From assembly GCA_021204865.1 (NCBI GenBank), contig JAJPYQ010000032.1, positions 12,048-76,047 of the forward strand: a stretch of 64,000 nucleotides of DNA. Reading direction: 5' to 3'. A program made the translations under genes and the position numbers. The notes below the pieces were generated by a model that saw only the letters and a list, made by a program, of their open reading frames with translations, ran no database searches and was not told the DNA's origin. Positions 48,331 through 58,496 of the stretch are shown one piece after another. The stretch is from Prevotellaceae bacterium (lineage in GTDB: Bacteria > Bacteroidota > Bacteroidia > Bacteroidales > Bacteroidaceae). Positions within the stretch are counted from its first letter, which is position 1. Every line of letters begins with the position of its first letter.

Positions 48331-48996
48331 ATGAGAAGTTTTCTTCTGCTTGCAGGGCTGCTTCTGTTTGCCTCCCCTAATTTCGGGCAGAAACCTATAA
48401 AGAAGCCAGTGCTGCCGAACAAAAACACAACAACCACTACGCCAAGCAAGCCTTCTCGCAGTTACATAAACGGTCATGAATATGTTGACATTGGCTTGAG
48501 CGTCAAATGGGCAACCTGCAACGTCGGTGCCTCTTCTCCTTCGGAGTATGGCGACTACTTCGCCTGGGGTGAGACTCAAACGAAGTCGTTGTTCGTTGAA
48601 GATAACAGTGCCATAAGCAATAGGAGAATGCCAGACATAGCAGGCAACGCGAAATACGATGCGGCACGCTCCAACTGGGGAGGCTCGTGGAGGCTGCCAA
48701 CATCTGACGAATTGGACGAGCTGATAAGCAAATGCAAGAGAGAGTGGACGGCTATGGGCGGTGTGAACGGCTACAAGGTGACAGGACCTAACGGGAAAAG
48801 CATCTTCCTCCCTGCCTCTGGCTGCTATAAGAGCAATACGCTCGGTTTCGCAGGAGGCTGTGCTGTCTATTGGACTTCCACCCCCTATGAGAAAGGCACA
48901 CAGAATGCATACGGTCTCATCATCGTTAGCGACGGTTTTGAAAGGAGCGATGTCCCACGTTACTGCGGCGTGTCCGTTCGCCCCGTGTCAGACTGA
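48331..48996 (+). CDS. Exported FISUMP-domain protein (start likely MRSFLLLAG)
   Basis: NGHEYVDIGLSVKWATCNVGASSPSEYGDYFAWGETQTKS ... SVRPVSD. Confidence 0.9.
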   Translation: MRSFLLLAGLLLFASPNFGQKPIKKPVLPNKNTTTTTPSKPSRSYINGHEYVDIGLSVKWATCNVGASSPSEYGDYFAWGETQTKSLFVEDNSAISNRRMPDIAGNAKYDAARSNWGGSWRLPTSDELDELISKCKREWTAMGGVNGYKVTGPNGKSIFLPASGCYKSNTLGFAGGCAVYWTSTPYEKGTQNAYGLIIVSDGFERSDVPRYCGVSVRPVSD

Positions 48997-49108
48997 TATG
49001 CGACACAAGGTCAATGTGCATCATACGTTTGCCAGCAATGATTGGGCAGGAATGACGCAATGACAATAATATGGAGCATGCTGTTGTTGGTGGAATATAG
49101 CTGCCCAC

Positions 49109-49160
49109 GAAACACCACCCACCTCACCTCTCCCTATATATAAAGGTAGGTAGGTGTTTG
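49109..49160. repeat. Hairpin repeat H4
   Basis: gaaacaccacccacctcacctctccctatatataaaggtaggtaggtgttt. Confidence 0.85.
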
Positions 49161-49256
49161 CCGCTGGCATGGGGACGGAGAACACGCCTGTCGGGAGGCC
49201 TGGGCCGCTGCGGTCGGGTGCCTTCGGCCGCCGCGCTCGGTGTGCCGCGAGACGTG

Positions 49257-49315
49257 GGCTCTACTTGTACTCCGCCCAGCTCTTTATGGCGAGGTCCTCG
49301 AGCCTCAGTGTGCAG
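49257..49315 (-). repeat. 59-bp duplicate of the carB 3' end
   Basis: Identical to 50098-50156 over 59 bp. Confidence 0.95.
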
Positions 49316-49373
49316 CATCTATTGCAGGGGCAGCGGTGAAGTGAAGCGCCTATATGTGGTCGCGCTTCACTTC

Positions 49374-50090
49374 ACCTTGCGTTGGCGTGAAGTCGCTTGC
49401 TTCCTGAGTTTTTCCTGCTCCTTGTCGAAACTCTCCAGGAAATGAGCCTCGACAGGCGAGAGGGCGTTCAGGCTTCTTTCCTTGTATTTGTCAAACTCCG
49501 TGTCGGCTTTCCACTTTGCCATCTCCCGCGGAAATCCTGCCCGTATGAGCAAGAAGCTCCTTCCCTGTCAGCTTTAGGAAATCATCCAGTTTCTCTATCC
49601 AGTCCTTCATGTACATCGGCTTGTGCGACTTAGCCTGTAGCTCAGCGAAATCCAGATAAAGGCTGACGATGTGGTTCAGCGTGTCCAGTTCGTCGGGAGA
49701 AAGGTAGTTCTTCGCTACTTCAGCGTCTGTCCGTTTTGGCGTCGCCCAGACGCGGAACTGCACGCCCCTATGGGAATTGACGCGATAGCCCACGCTTATA
49801 ATCATGTCAAGGTTATAGTATGCTGTCTGATGGGTTTGTGTCTTCCCCTCAATCGCGCCATGCCGAGTGGTTGTTGCATAAAACGCAACTACCATATCCG
49901 CCCGTAGTTCCCCAGTCTCAAAGATGTTCTTTATGTGCCGTGAGATGGTGGACTTATTTCTCTGGAACAGTTCCGCCATCTGGTCGGCTGTGAGCCACAC
50001 CGTGTCGTCAGACAGTGTGACCTCAATCCTCGTCCTCCCGTCAGAGGTCTGATAAAGGATGATATTCCCTTTGCCCGTCTCCTCGCTCAT
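49374..50090 (-). pseudogene. RhuM-family gene with C-terminal frameshift
   Basis: Frame 1 (49491..50090) WLTADQMAELFQRNKSTISRHI...YYNLDMIISVGYRVNSHRGVQFRVWAT; continuation in another frame at 49367..49552 REMAKWKADTEFDKYKERSLNALSPVEAHFLESFDKEQEKLRK. Confidence 0.85.
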
Positions 50091-50101
50091 GTCTTACGGC
50101 T

Positions 50102-53100
50102 CTACTTGTACTCCGCCCAGCTCTTTATGGCGAGGTCCTCGAGCCTCAGTGTGCAGAACGCCTGCACGAAGGCGGCGGCCAGACGGGCGTTGGTTATCAG
50201 CGGGATGTTGAGGTCCACGGCGGCGCGCCGTATCTTGTAGCCGTTCGACAGCTCGCCCGCCGAGAGGTCCTTCGGGATGTTCACCACCATGTCTATCTGG
50301 TGCTGGTGCATAAGGTCGAGAGCCTGTGGGCGGCCCTCCGTCTCGCTTGGCCAGTAGACAAGCGTGCTGTCAATATCATTCGCCTTGAGATAGCGGTGCG
50401 TCCCGCCAGTGGCGTAGAGCTGGTAGCCGTGTTCCAGAAGCAGTCGTGAGGTGTCGAGCAGGTCCGCCTTCTGCTTGGCGTCGCCCGTCGACAGTAAGAT
50501 GTTTTTCGCAGGTATGCGCTGCCCCACCGATAGCATCGCCTTAAGCAAGGCACTGTTCACGTCGTCTCCCAGACAGCCCACCTCGCCAGTCGAGCTCATG
50601 TCAACCCCAAGCACAGGGTCAGCATTCTGCAGGCGGTTGAAGGAGAACTGCGAGGCCTTGATGCCGACGTAGTCGAAGTCGAAGAAAGACTTGTGCGGCT
50701 TCTCCGCTCTGAGGCCAAGCATAATCTTGGTGGCAAGCTCTATAAGGTTGATTTTCAGTATCTTACTTACGAACGGGAACGAGCGTGAGGCGCGCAGGTT
50801 GCACTCGATCACCTTGATCTCGTTCTCCTTGGCGAGGTACTGGATGTTGAAGGGGCCCGAGATGCACAGCTCACGAGCTATCTGTGTGCTTATTTTCTTA
50901 ATGCGCCTGACTGTTTCAACGTAAAGTTTCTGAGCGGGGTACTGTATGGTTGCGTCGCCTGAGTGAACCCCCGCGAACTCGATGTGCTCCGATATGGCGT
51001 ATGCGATGATTTCCCCGTTGGAGGCGACAGCGTCCATCTCCACCTCCTTGGTGTTCTGCATGAACTTGCTGATGACCACTGGGTGCTTCTGCGAGACATT
51101 CGCCGCAACGGTGAGGAAACGCTCCAGCTCGTCCTGATTGCTGCACACGTTCATCGCGGCTCCAGACAAGACATAGCTTGGGCGAACCAGCACGGGGAAG
51201 CCCACACGCTGTATGAACTTGTTCACATCCTCCATAGAGGTCAGCGCACTCCATTCAGGCTGGTCAACCCCGATCCTGTCGAGCATGGCGGAGAACTTGT
51301 CACGGTCCTCAGCGTTGTCTATGTACTTGGCTTGCGTCCCCAGTATAGGCACTCGCTGAGCGTCCAGCTTCATTGCGAGATTGTTGGGGATTTGTCCGCC
51401 AGTGCTTACCACCACACCCTTCGGCTGCTCCAGCTCCACGATGTCCATCACACGCTCGAAGGTCAGCTCGTCGAAGTAAAGGCGGTCGCACATGTCATAG
51501 TCCGTAGACACCGTCTCGGGGTTGTAGTTAATCATTACAGAGCGGTAGCCCTCACGTCTTATAGTGTTTATAGCCTGCACACCGCACCAGTCGAATTCCA
51601 CGCTGCTCCCGATGCGGTAAGCACCGCTGCCAAGCACCACGATGGAGCGTTTGTCACGGTCAAAATGTATGTCATGCGCCACTGCCTTATAAGTCAGGTA
51701 AAGGTAGTTGGTCTGTGCGGGATACTCGGCGGCAAGAGTGTCGATCTGCTTCACGTACGGCAGTATGCCAGCCTGCTTGCGCTTTCGCCTCACCACCAGG
51801 ACAGCGTCGTCGATGTCCATATCCTTTTCCATCCCCAAGGCACGTGCAATCTGGAAGTCTGTGAAGCCGTACACCTTCGCCTTGCGGATGAGGGCGCTGT
51901 CCACCGTGTTGATGTTCTTCGAGCGAAGTTCCTTGTTGATGTTGTAGATATGGAGCAGTTTCCGGAGAAACCACTTGTCAATCTTTGTCAGCTCGTGTAT
52001 CTCGTCGATTGAGTAGCCAGCGAAGAACGCCTTCTCTATGACGCAGATGCGCTTGTCCGTCGGCGCTTCCAGCTCGGCAGCTATGTCGCTGATGGTAAGC
52101 TCCTTGTTGCCGACAAATCCGTGCATCCCCTGCCCTATCATCCGCAAGCCCTTCTGTATCGCCTCCTCGAATGTGGAGCCTATCGCCATCACCTCGCCCA
52201 CCGACTTCATGCTGCTGCCGAGCTCACGGTCAACGCCACGGAATTTTCCCAAGTCCCAACGTGGAATTTTGCAGACAACATAGTCAAGCGCAGGCTCAAA
52301 GAACGCGCTGGTGGTCTTTGTCACGGAGTTTTTAAGCTCGAACAAGCCGTAGCCCAAGCCCAGCTTGGCTGCCACGAACGCCAGCGGATAGCCCGTCGCC
52401 TTCGACGCGAGAGCCGAGCTGCGAGACAGGCGGGCGTTCACCTCAATCACACGATAGTCCTCGCTTTCGGGGTCGAGAGCGTACTGGACGTTGCACTCGC
52501 CCACTATCCCGATGTGGCGGATGATGCTGATTGACAGCGCGCGAAGCTTGTGATACTCGCTGTTCGTCAGCGTCTGGCTGGGCGCGATCACGATGCTCTC
52601 TCCAGTGTGGATGCCCAGCGGGTCGAGGTTCTCCATGTTGCAGACCGTGATGCAGTTGTCGTAGCTGTCACGGACCACCTCGTATTCAATTTCTTTCCAC
52701 CCCTTCAAGCTCTTCTCGACAAGCACCTGAGGCGAGAAGGAGAACGCCTTCTCCGCCACTGCCTCAAGCTCGTTGTCATCGGAGCAGAAGCCGCTTCCCA
52801 GCCCACCCAGGGCGTAAGCCGCGCGGATGATGACGGGATAGCCAAGATCCTCTGCCGCTTGTCTTGCTTCTTCTATGTTCTCGCAGGCGTGGCTCTTTAT
52901 GGTCTTCACCCCGATCTCGCTCAGTCGCTCCACGAAAAGCTCACGGTCCTCCGTGTCGATGATTGCCTGCACGGGCGTGCCAAGCACCTCAACCCCATAC
53001 CGCTCAAGCACTCCGCTCTTGTAAAGTTCCACTCCGCAGTTGAGGGCGGTCTGCCCGCCGAACGAGAGTAATATTCCTTGAGGCCGTTCCTTCTCTATGA

Positions 53101-53336
53101 CACGCTCCACGAACCATGGCATCACGGGCAGGAAGTATATCTGGTCAGCCACCCCGTCGGAGGTCTGCACCGTGGCTATGTTCGGGTTGATGAGCACTGT
53201 CTCCACGCCCTCTTCCCTGAGAGCCTTCAGTGCCTGCGAGCCAGAGTAGTCGAACTCGCCCGCCTCGCCTATCTTCAGCGCTCCTGAGCCGAGCAGTAGA
53301 ACCTTCTTTATGTTGGGATTTATCATAGTCTTTATA
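50102..53336 (-). CDS. carB: Carbamoyl-phosphate synthase large subunit
   Basis: MINPNIKKVLLLGSGALKIGEAGEFDYSGSQALKAL; two ATP-grasp halves. Confidence 0.97.
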
Positions 53337-53342
53337 AAGGAT

Positions 53343-54425
53343 TTAACGTGTGAGCAATTCAATAAATCTGTCGAAGAGGAACTCAGTGTCCACTGGACCT
53401 GCGCAAGCCTCTGGGTGGAACTGAGCCGAGAACCAAGGCAATTCCTCGTGGCGTATCCCCTCGTTGCTGCCGTCGTTCATGTTGGTGAATAGCGGCTTCC
53501 ATCCCTTGCCGAGGGTTGATGCGTCCACGGCGTAACCGTGGTTCTGCGTGGTGATGAAGCAGACGTTCGTGCCCTCCTGCCTCACTGGCTGGTTGTGGCT
53601 GCGGTGTCCGTATTTCAGTTTATAAATAGAAGCTCCCGAGGCTTTCGCCAAAAGCTGGTTGCCCATACATATTCCCATACAAGGACGCACGGGATTTGTC
53701 GCAAGAAATCGGCTTATGTTCTTAACTGTTTGCCCGCACGTGTCGGGGTCTCCCGGGCCGTTCGCAAGGAAGAGAGCGTCGAATTGAAGTTGGTTGAAGT
53801 CATAGTCCCACGGCACTCTCACCACCTCAACGCCACGCCTGAGGAGGCAGCGGATGATGTTGTTCTTCACGCCGCAGTCGACAAGCACCACTTTCTTGTC
53901 AATCGGTGTGGAAAGAGGTTGATAGTTGATGACTTCCTTGCACGACACTTGCGAGACGAAGTTGACACCCTCGTACTCAGCCTCGGGGGCTGCGTCGCCC
54001 TCCATCACGATGCTTCCCATCATCACCCCGTGCTCTCGCAGAACCTTGGTGAGCTGGCGCGTGTCGATGCCCGTGATTGCGGGGACGCGCTCACGTCTCA
54101 GCCACGAGGCAAGGCTCTCCGCCGCGTTCCAGTGGCTGTACTCCTCGCTGTAGTCGCCCACCACAAGCCCGCGGACGTATATCCTGTCGCTCTCCATGAA
54201 GGTGGCGATGCCGTTGTCCTCTATGGAGAAGGGAGGCACGCCGTAGTTGCCCACGAGCGGATATGTCAGCACCATTATCTGCCCCGCGTACGAGGGGTCG
54301 GTGAGGCTCTCGGGGTAGCCGGTCATCGCCGTGTTGAACACCACCTCGCCAGCCACTGAGCTTTCAAAGCCGAAGCTCTCGCCTTGGAACTCGGTGCCGT
54401 CTTGAAGTCTAAGTGTAGCTTTCAT
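53343..54425 (-). CDS. carA: Carbamoyl-phosphate synthase small subunit
   Basis: Class I GATase, PCMGICMGNQLLAKASGA, FSAQFHPEACAGPVDTEFLFD. Confidence 0.97.
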   Translation of the reverse strand: MKATLRLQDGTEFQGESFGFESSVAGEVVFNTAMTGYPESLTDPSYAGQIMVLTYPLVGNYGVPPFSIEDNGIATFMESDRIYVRGLVVGDYSEEYSHWNAAESLASWLRRERVPAITGIDTRQLTKVLREHGVMMGSIVMEGDAAPEAEYEGVNFVSQVSCKEVINYQPLSTPIDKKVVLVDCGVKNNIIRCLLRRGVEVVRVPWDYDFNQLQFDALFLANGPGDPDTCGQTVKNISRFLATNPVRPCMGICMGNQLLAKASGASIYKLKYGHRSHNQPVRQEGTNVCFITTQNHGYAVDASTLGKGWKPLFTNMNDGSNEGIRHEELPWFSAQFHPEACAGPVDTEFLFDRFIELLTR

Positions 54426-56321
54426 TTATCTTGAGTAAATCTGTTCGTAATAGTTGACAAAGGCGTGGCAGAGCAGCTTCAGTCCGCCAGGCGTGGGGTA
54501 GTCGCCGCTGAAATACCAGTCGCCCTTGAAGTCGGGGCAGGCGCGGCGCAGCCCCTCGAGGCTCTGGTACACGATGTCGATGGGTGTGGTCACACCTTTC
54601 GGGCGGAGCATCTCCACCATCTTGTGTGAGATCTCCTCGTCGGTGAACGGCTCGTACACTGCCTTCACGTGGTTCACCCGCTGGAGCTGGCGAGGCAGAT
54701 CCATGTCACGTTTGCAAAGGCTGTACACCTCGTCGATGATGTCTCTTCTGTCCGTGTCTTTCAGCAGCTCGATGGTGGCTCTGAACGCTATGAACTCCTC
54801 CATTCGAGCCATATCGATGCCGTAGTAATCAGGGTAGCGCACCTGCGGACAACTGCTGACAAGTACGATTTTTTTCGGGTGCAAGCGGTCAAGTATTCGT
54901 ATGATGCTCTCTTTAAGAGTGGTGCCACGGACAATGCTGTCGTCAATAATCACGAGGTTGTCCACGTAGGGTTCCAGACTGCCGTAGGTGATGTCGTAGA
55001 CGTGAGTGGCAAGGTCGTTGCGGCTGGCTCCCTCTGTAATGAATGTTCGTAGCTTGATGTCCTTGAGTGCAACCTTCTCGCTTCTGACGTACTGCCCGCC
55101 GATGATGCGGTTTATCTCGTCGAGCGTCGGCTGATGGTCCTGCACAAGCTCGTAAATCTGTTTTACCTTCTGGCGGTTCATCTGCTTCTTGAAGCCCGTG
55201 AGCATGCCGTAGAACGCCACCTCCGCAGTGTTGGGGATGAAGGAGAAAACGGTGTGCATTATGTCGCCGCTGACTGACTCCGTGATGCGCTCCGTGAGCT
55301 GCTCGCCGAGAGCCTTGCGCTCCTTGTAAATGTCTCTGTCGCTACCTCTGCTAAAATATATTCGCTCGAAGCTGCAAGCCCGCTTCTCCTCCGCCTTGAT
55401 GATCTGCTGGAAACTGATCTCTCCGTTCTGCCTCACGCTGAGAGCCTGCCCAGCTTGCAGCTCGCTTATCTGATGCGTCTCCAGGTCGAACACGGTCTGT
55501 ATCACTGGCCTCTCGCTGGCGACTACCACGACCTCGTCGTCCTTGTACCAATACGCTGGACGGATGCCCCAAGGGTCGCGCATGCAGAACATCTCCCCGC
55601 TGCCCGTCATGCCGCAGACAACGTAGCCACCGTCCCAGAGCGGAGCGCTTGTGCGAAGAACGTTGCACACGTCTATCCTCTTCTCTATGAAGCGTGTGAT
55701 GTCCTCGCCCTCCAGGCCCTGACGCTGCGCAAGGTTGAACAGTCGCTCGCTCTCACGGTCGAGCCTGTGGCCCATCTGCTCGAGCATGATGTATGTGTCG
55801 CTGTAGACGCGGGGGTGCTGCCCGTGCCTGACGATGCTGCTGAACACCTCGTCAACATTTGTGAGATTAAAGTTGCCGCAGAGGCAAAGGTTTTTCGCCC
55901 TCCAGTTGTTGCGCCTCATGAACGGGTGGACATAAGAAAGGCCACTCTTGCCTGTTGTTGAATAGCGAAGGTGGCCCATGTAAATCTCTGCGGCGAACGG
56001 CAGATGTCTCGAGGCGTAGGCGGCGTCGCTTAGCTGCTGCTCGGGAAAAGCCGAGAGCCTTTGCCGCGCGCTCTGGAAGATCTCACTTATCGCGTCGCCG
56101 CCAAGCGCCCGCTCGCGGAACATGTACTCCTCACCAGCACGGGCGTTCATCTTCACGCAAGCCATGCCAGCTCCCTCCTGCCCTCGGTTGTGCTGCTTCT
56201 CCATCAGCAGGTAAAGCTTGTTGAGGCCGTACATCCACGTGCCGTAACGCTGCTGGTAGTAGCTCAAAGGCTTTAGCAGCCTTATCATCGCCACACCGCA
56301 CTCGTGCTTCAGTTGCTCCAT
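54426..56321 (-). CDS. Amidophosphoribosyltransferase-like class II glutamine amidotransferase
   Basis: HECGVAMIRL, HNRGQEGAGMACV, PRTase motif LVIIDDSIVRGTTL. Confidence 0.9.
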   Translation of the reverse strand: MEQLKHECGVAMIRLLKPLSYYQQRYGTWMYGLNKLYLLMEKQHNRGQEGAGMACVKMNARAGEEYMFRERALGGDAISEIFQSARQRLSAFPEQQLSDAAYASRHLPFAAEIYMGHLRYSTTGKSGLSYVHPFMRRNNWRAKNLCLCGNFNLTNVDEVFSSIVRHGQHPRVYSDTYIMLEQMGHRLDRESERLFNLAQRQGLEGEDITRFIEKRIDVCNVLRTSAPLWDGGYVVCGMTGSGEMFCMRDPWGIRPAYWYKDDEVVVVASERPVIQTVFDLETHQISELQAGQALSVRQNGEISFQQIIKAEEKRACSFERIYFSRGSDRDIYKERKALGEQLTERITESVSGDIMHTVFSFIPNTAEVAFYGMLTGFKKQMNRQKVKQIYELVQDHQPTLDEINRIIGGQYVRSEKVALKDIKLRTFITEGASRNDLATHVYDITYGSLEPYVDNLVIIDDSIVRGTTLKESIIRILDRLHPKKIVLVSSCPQVRYPDYYGIDMARMEEFIAFRATIELLKDTDRRDIIDEVYSLCKRDMDLPRQLQRVNHVKAVYEPFTDEEISHKMVEMLRPKGVTTPIDIVYQSLEGLRRACPDFKGDWYFSGDYPTPGGLKLLCHAFVNYYEQIYSR

Positions 56322-56525
56322 CCGCTCCTCTGCCGTTGCTTTCAGCGACACTCGGCCGCGCTCGTGAGAGTCTGCGAGCAGCTCTCCTCTCGCTTGCACG
56401 AGTGTTCGGGGTACAAAGATAAGGCTTATTGGCGGAACCGCCAAAGGGAGAGCGAGCGATTTTCTGCTTCGTCAGCCCTTTGCCTCCACTTCCCCAAACA
56501 TTACACACTTCCCTCAACTGTCATC

Positions 56526-56657
56526 AATCCGGGCATCGGTCACCACCCCCAAACACATACCTACCAACCCCTATATATAAGGGGTTGGTAGGTATATGTT
56601 TGAGGGGTGTCTGTACCCGTATTGCCAAGATTATTTGTATGACATTATAGATAAAGA
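56526..56657. repeat. ~130-bp direct repeat, copy 2 (contains hairpin H5, 56541-56610)
   Basis: Nearly identical to 45006-45137. Confidence 0.95.
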
Positions 56658-56663
56658 GGGAGC

Positions 56664-56712
56664 AAACACATACCATACCTGGGCATATAGGGAATGGTTG
56701 GTAGGTAGTCTT
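56664..56712. repeat. Hairpin repeat H6
   Basis: aaacacataccatacctgggcatatagggaatggttggtaggtagtcttt. Confidence 0.8.
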
Positions 56713-56728
56713 TAAAGGTCAGAATACG

Positions 56729-56778
56729 GAAACACATACCATACCTGGGCATATATGGGGAAGTGTGGTAGGTGTTTC
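56729..56778. repeat. Hairpin repeat H7
   Basis: aaacacataccatacctgggcatatatggggaagtgtggtaggtgttt, abutting the FISUMP stop codon. Confidence 0.8.
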
Positions 56779-57211
56779 ATTCTGAAACGGTGCGGACGGA
56801 GAAGCCGTAGCAGCGGTAGTTCCAATACCGGTAGAAGTAGCCACTGAAGAAGCTGAGGTAGTACGCGCCCTGCGTATCGCTCTCGTCGGGTGTGGCACTC
56901 CAATAGTCGCCGCCCTGTCCAGCGCTGAGAAGCGACGTCCCGAAACGCCAGCCTGCGGCGGGAAGGAAGATGCTGTTGCCGCTCGGTCCCGTCACCTTGT
57001 AGCCCGCATGTCCGCCCATAGTTGTCCACGTGCGCTGGCACTTGTTTATCAGTTCGTCTATCTCGTTCGCTGTGGGCAGCCTCCACGAGCGCTGGCACTT
57101 GTTTATAAGCTCGTCTATCTCACTCCACGTGGGCATTCTCCACGAGCTGCCCCAGTTGGCGCGGGCGGCATCGTAGTCCACCCAGCCTGATATTTCGCCT
57201 TTTCGAGCCAT
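56777..57211 (-). pseudogene. FISUMP-domain fragment, out of frame with the upstream Sel1 ORF
   Basis: ISGWVDYDAARANWGSSWRMPT...GYKVTGPSGNSIFLPAAGWRFG...SVRTVSE; no signal peptide; 57-bp internal tandem duplication. Confidence 0.75.
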
Positions 57212-58161
57212 TGACTTCCCTCGTCTTCGTTACCTAACTTATTGTAAGAGTTGCCGATGTACTCGTAGGCTATTTGCAGGGTGGAGCAGTTGGGTATCGC
57301 CGCGCATTTGGTCATAGCCGTGATGCAGTCCTCATAACGTCCCAAGTCGTAGTATATTCTCCCAAGTGTGTCCCAGCTGGCCTCGTTTGCATCTGTTTTG
57401 ACTGACTGCTCCGCATAAGGTAAGCCCAATTCTGGCTTGCCCTGTTCGTAGTAATACCACCCCAGACTGTTCTGCGCACCAGCATGTCCTTGCTCAGCTG
57501 CCTTGCGATACCACTTCGCAGCTTCCTCCTTGTTCTGGGGAACTCCTTTGCCATTGTCATAGCACACTCCCAGATTGTTTTGAGCCCACTTGTTACCTTG
57601 CTCAGCTGCCTTGCGGTACCACTTCACGGCTTCCTCTAAGTTCTGTTCAACACCTTCGCCATTGTCATAGCTATATCCCAGATTGTACTGAGCGACAGCA
57701 TTCCCCTGCTCGGCAGCCTTGCGGTACCACTTCACGGCTTCCTCTAAGTTCTGTGGTACGCCTTCGCCATTGTCATAGCACACTCCCAGATTATTCAATG
57801 CCTCGGCGAATTGTGGGGAAGAGAATCCTTGTTCGGCTGCCATTGAGTACCATCTGGTGGCTTCCTCGTAGTCTTGCGTCACGCCAGTGCCGTTGTAGTA
57901 GCACTGTCCCAGTTTGTATTGAGAATATGCGTCCCCAAACATAGCGGCTTTCCTGTAGGAGCGGAACTTGGATTTATTTTGGATTGATTCTATGGCTGAA
58001 CCTATACCATAAACGATACCATAATAGATACCACCGATGATAACGGCGGTAAAACAATAGGAAGCTATCTCTATGATAGTATCACCCACATTGCACGCAG
58101 TCACGGATAGGGACAACGCCATTATCAGCAGAGCCTTACATGTTAGCCTTATCGCTTTCAT
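57115..58161 (-). CDS. Exported Sel1-repeat protein, C-terminus frameshifted at FISUMP junction
   Basis: Four or more Sel1 repeats; ITAMTKCAAIPNCSTLQIAYEYIGNSYNKLGNEDEGSQWLEKAK shared with 46180..48276. Confidence 0.88.
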   Translation of the reverse strand: MKAIRLTCKALLIMALSLSVTACNVGDTIIEIASYCFTAVIIGGIYYGIVYGIGSAIESIQNKSKFRSYRKAAMFGDAYSQYKLGQCYYNGTGVTQDYEEATRWYSMAAEQGFSSPQFAEALNNLGVCYDNGEGVPQNLEEAVKWYRKAAEQGNAVAQYNLGYSYDNGEGVEQNLEEAVKWYRKAAEQGNKWAQNNLGVCYDNGKGVPQNKEEAAKWYRKAAEQGHAGAQNSLGWYYYEQGKPELGLPYAEQSVKTDANEASWDTLGRIYYDLGRYEDCITAMTKCAAIPNCSTLQIAYEYIGNSYNKLGNEDEGSQWLEKAKYQAGWTTMPPAPTGAARGECPRGVR

Positions 58162-58177
58162 AGTCTTGAATCGGTTG

Positions 58178-58471
58178 TCAACGTTCGTCGTACTTCTTGA
58201 TCTTCTTCGCCATTCCGAACGTGTCGAGCTTCGCCTTGAACACTTGGCAGCAATCCTTGCAGAAGTACTGGTGGTAGCCAGTCTCCAGGGCGAGCTTTCT
58301 CACCAGCAGTCCGGATAACGACACCCCAGCCGCGCCCACCAACGTCGAGACAACCGCCCCTCCCAGCACACCGCCCACCTGAGCGATGCCACGGGTGAGC
58401 TTTCCTTTCGCGGTCTTCTTCACGTTGAGACTGCCGCAGTAAGGACATTGAACAGTTACACTACTACTCAT
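58178..58471 (-). CDS. Small membrane protein with zinc-ribbon-like CPYC/CKDC pairs
   Basis: QCPYCGSLNV ... YFCKDCCQVF; Gly-rich hydrophobic middle. Confidence 0.65.
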   Translation of the reverse strand: MSSSVTVQCPYCGSLNVKKTAKGKLTRGIAQVGGVLGGAVVSTLVGAAGVSLSGLLVRKLALETGYHQYFCKDCCQVFKAKLDTFGMAKKIKKYDER

Positions 58472-58496
58472 TTTGATCTGTCTTTTGATGATTTAA

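Noticed and set aside
48130-48996. Confirmed diversity-generating retroelement
   Set aside because: No reverse transcriptase or template repeat visible; kept only as a speculative variable-tail finding.
45006-56657. Composite transposon or ICE bounded by the direct repeats
   Set aside because: No transposase, integrase, relaxase or conjugation gene in the interval, and it contains core carBA.
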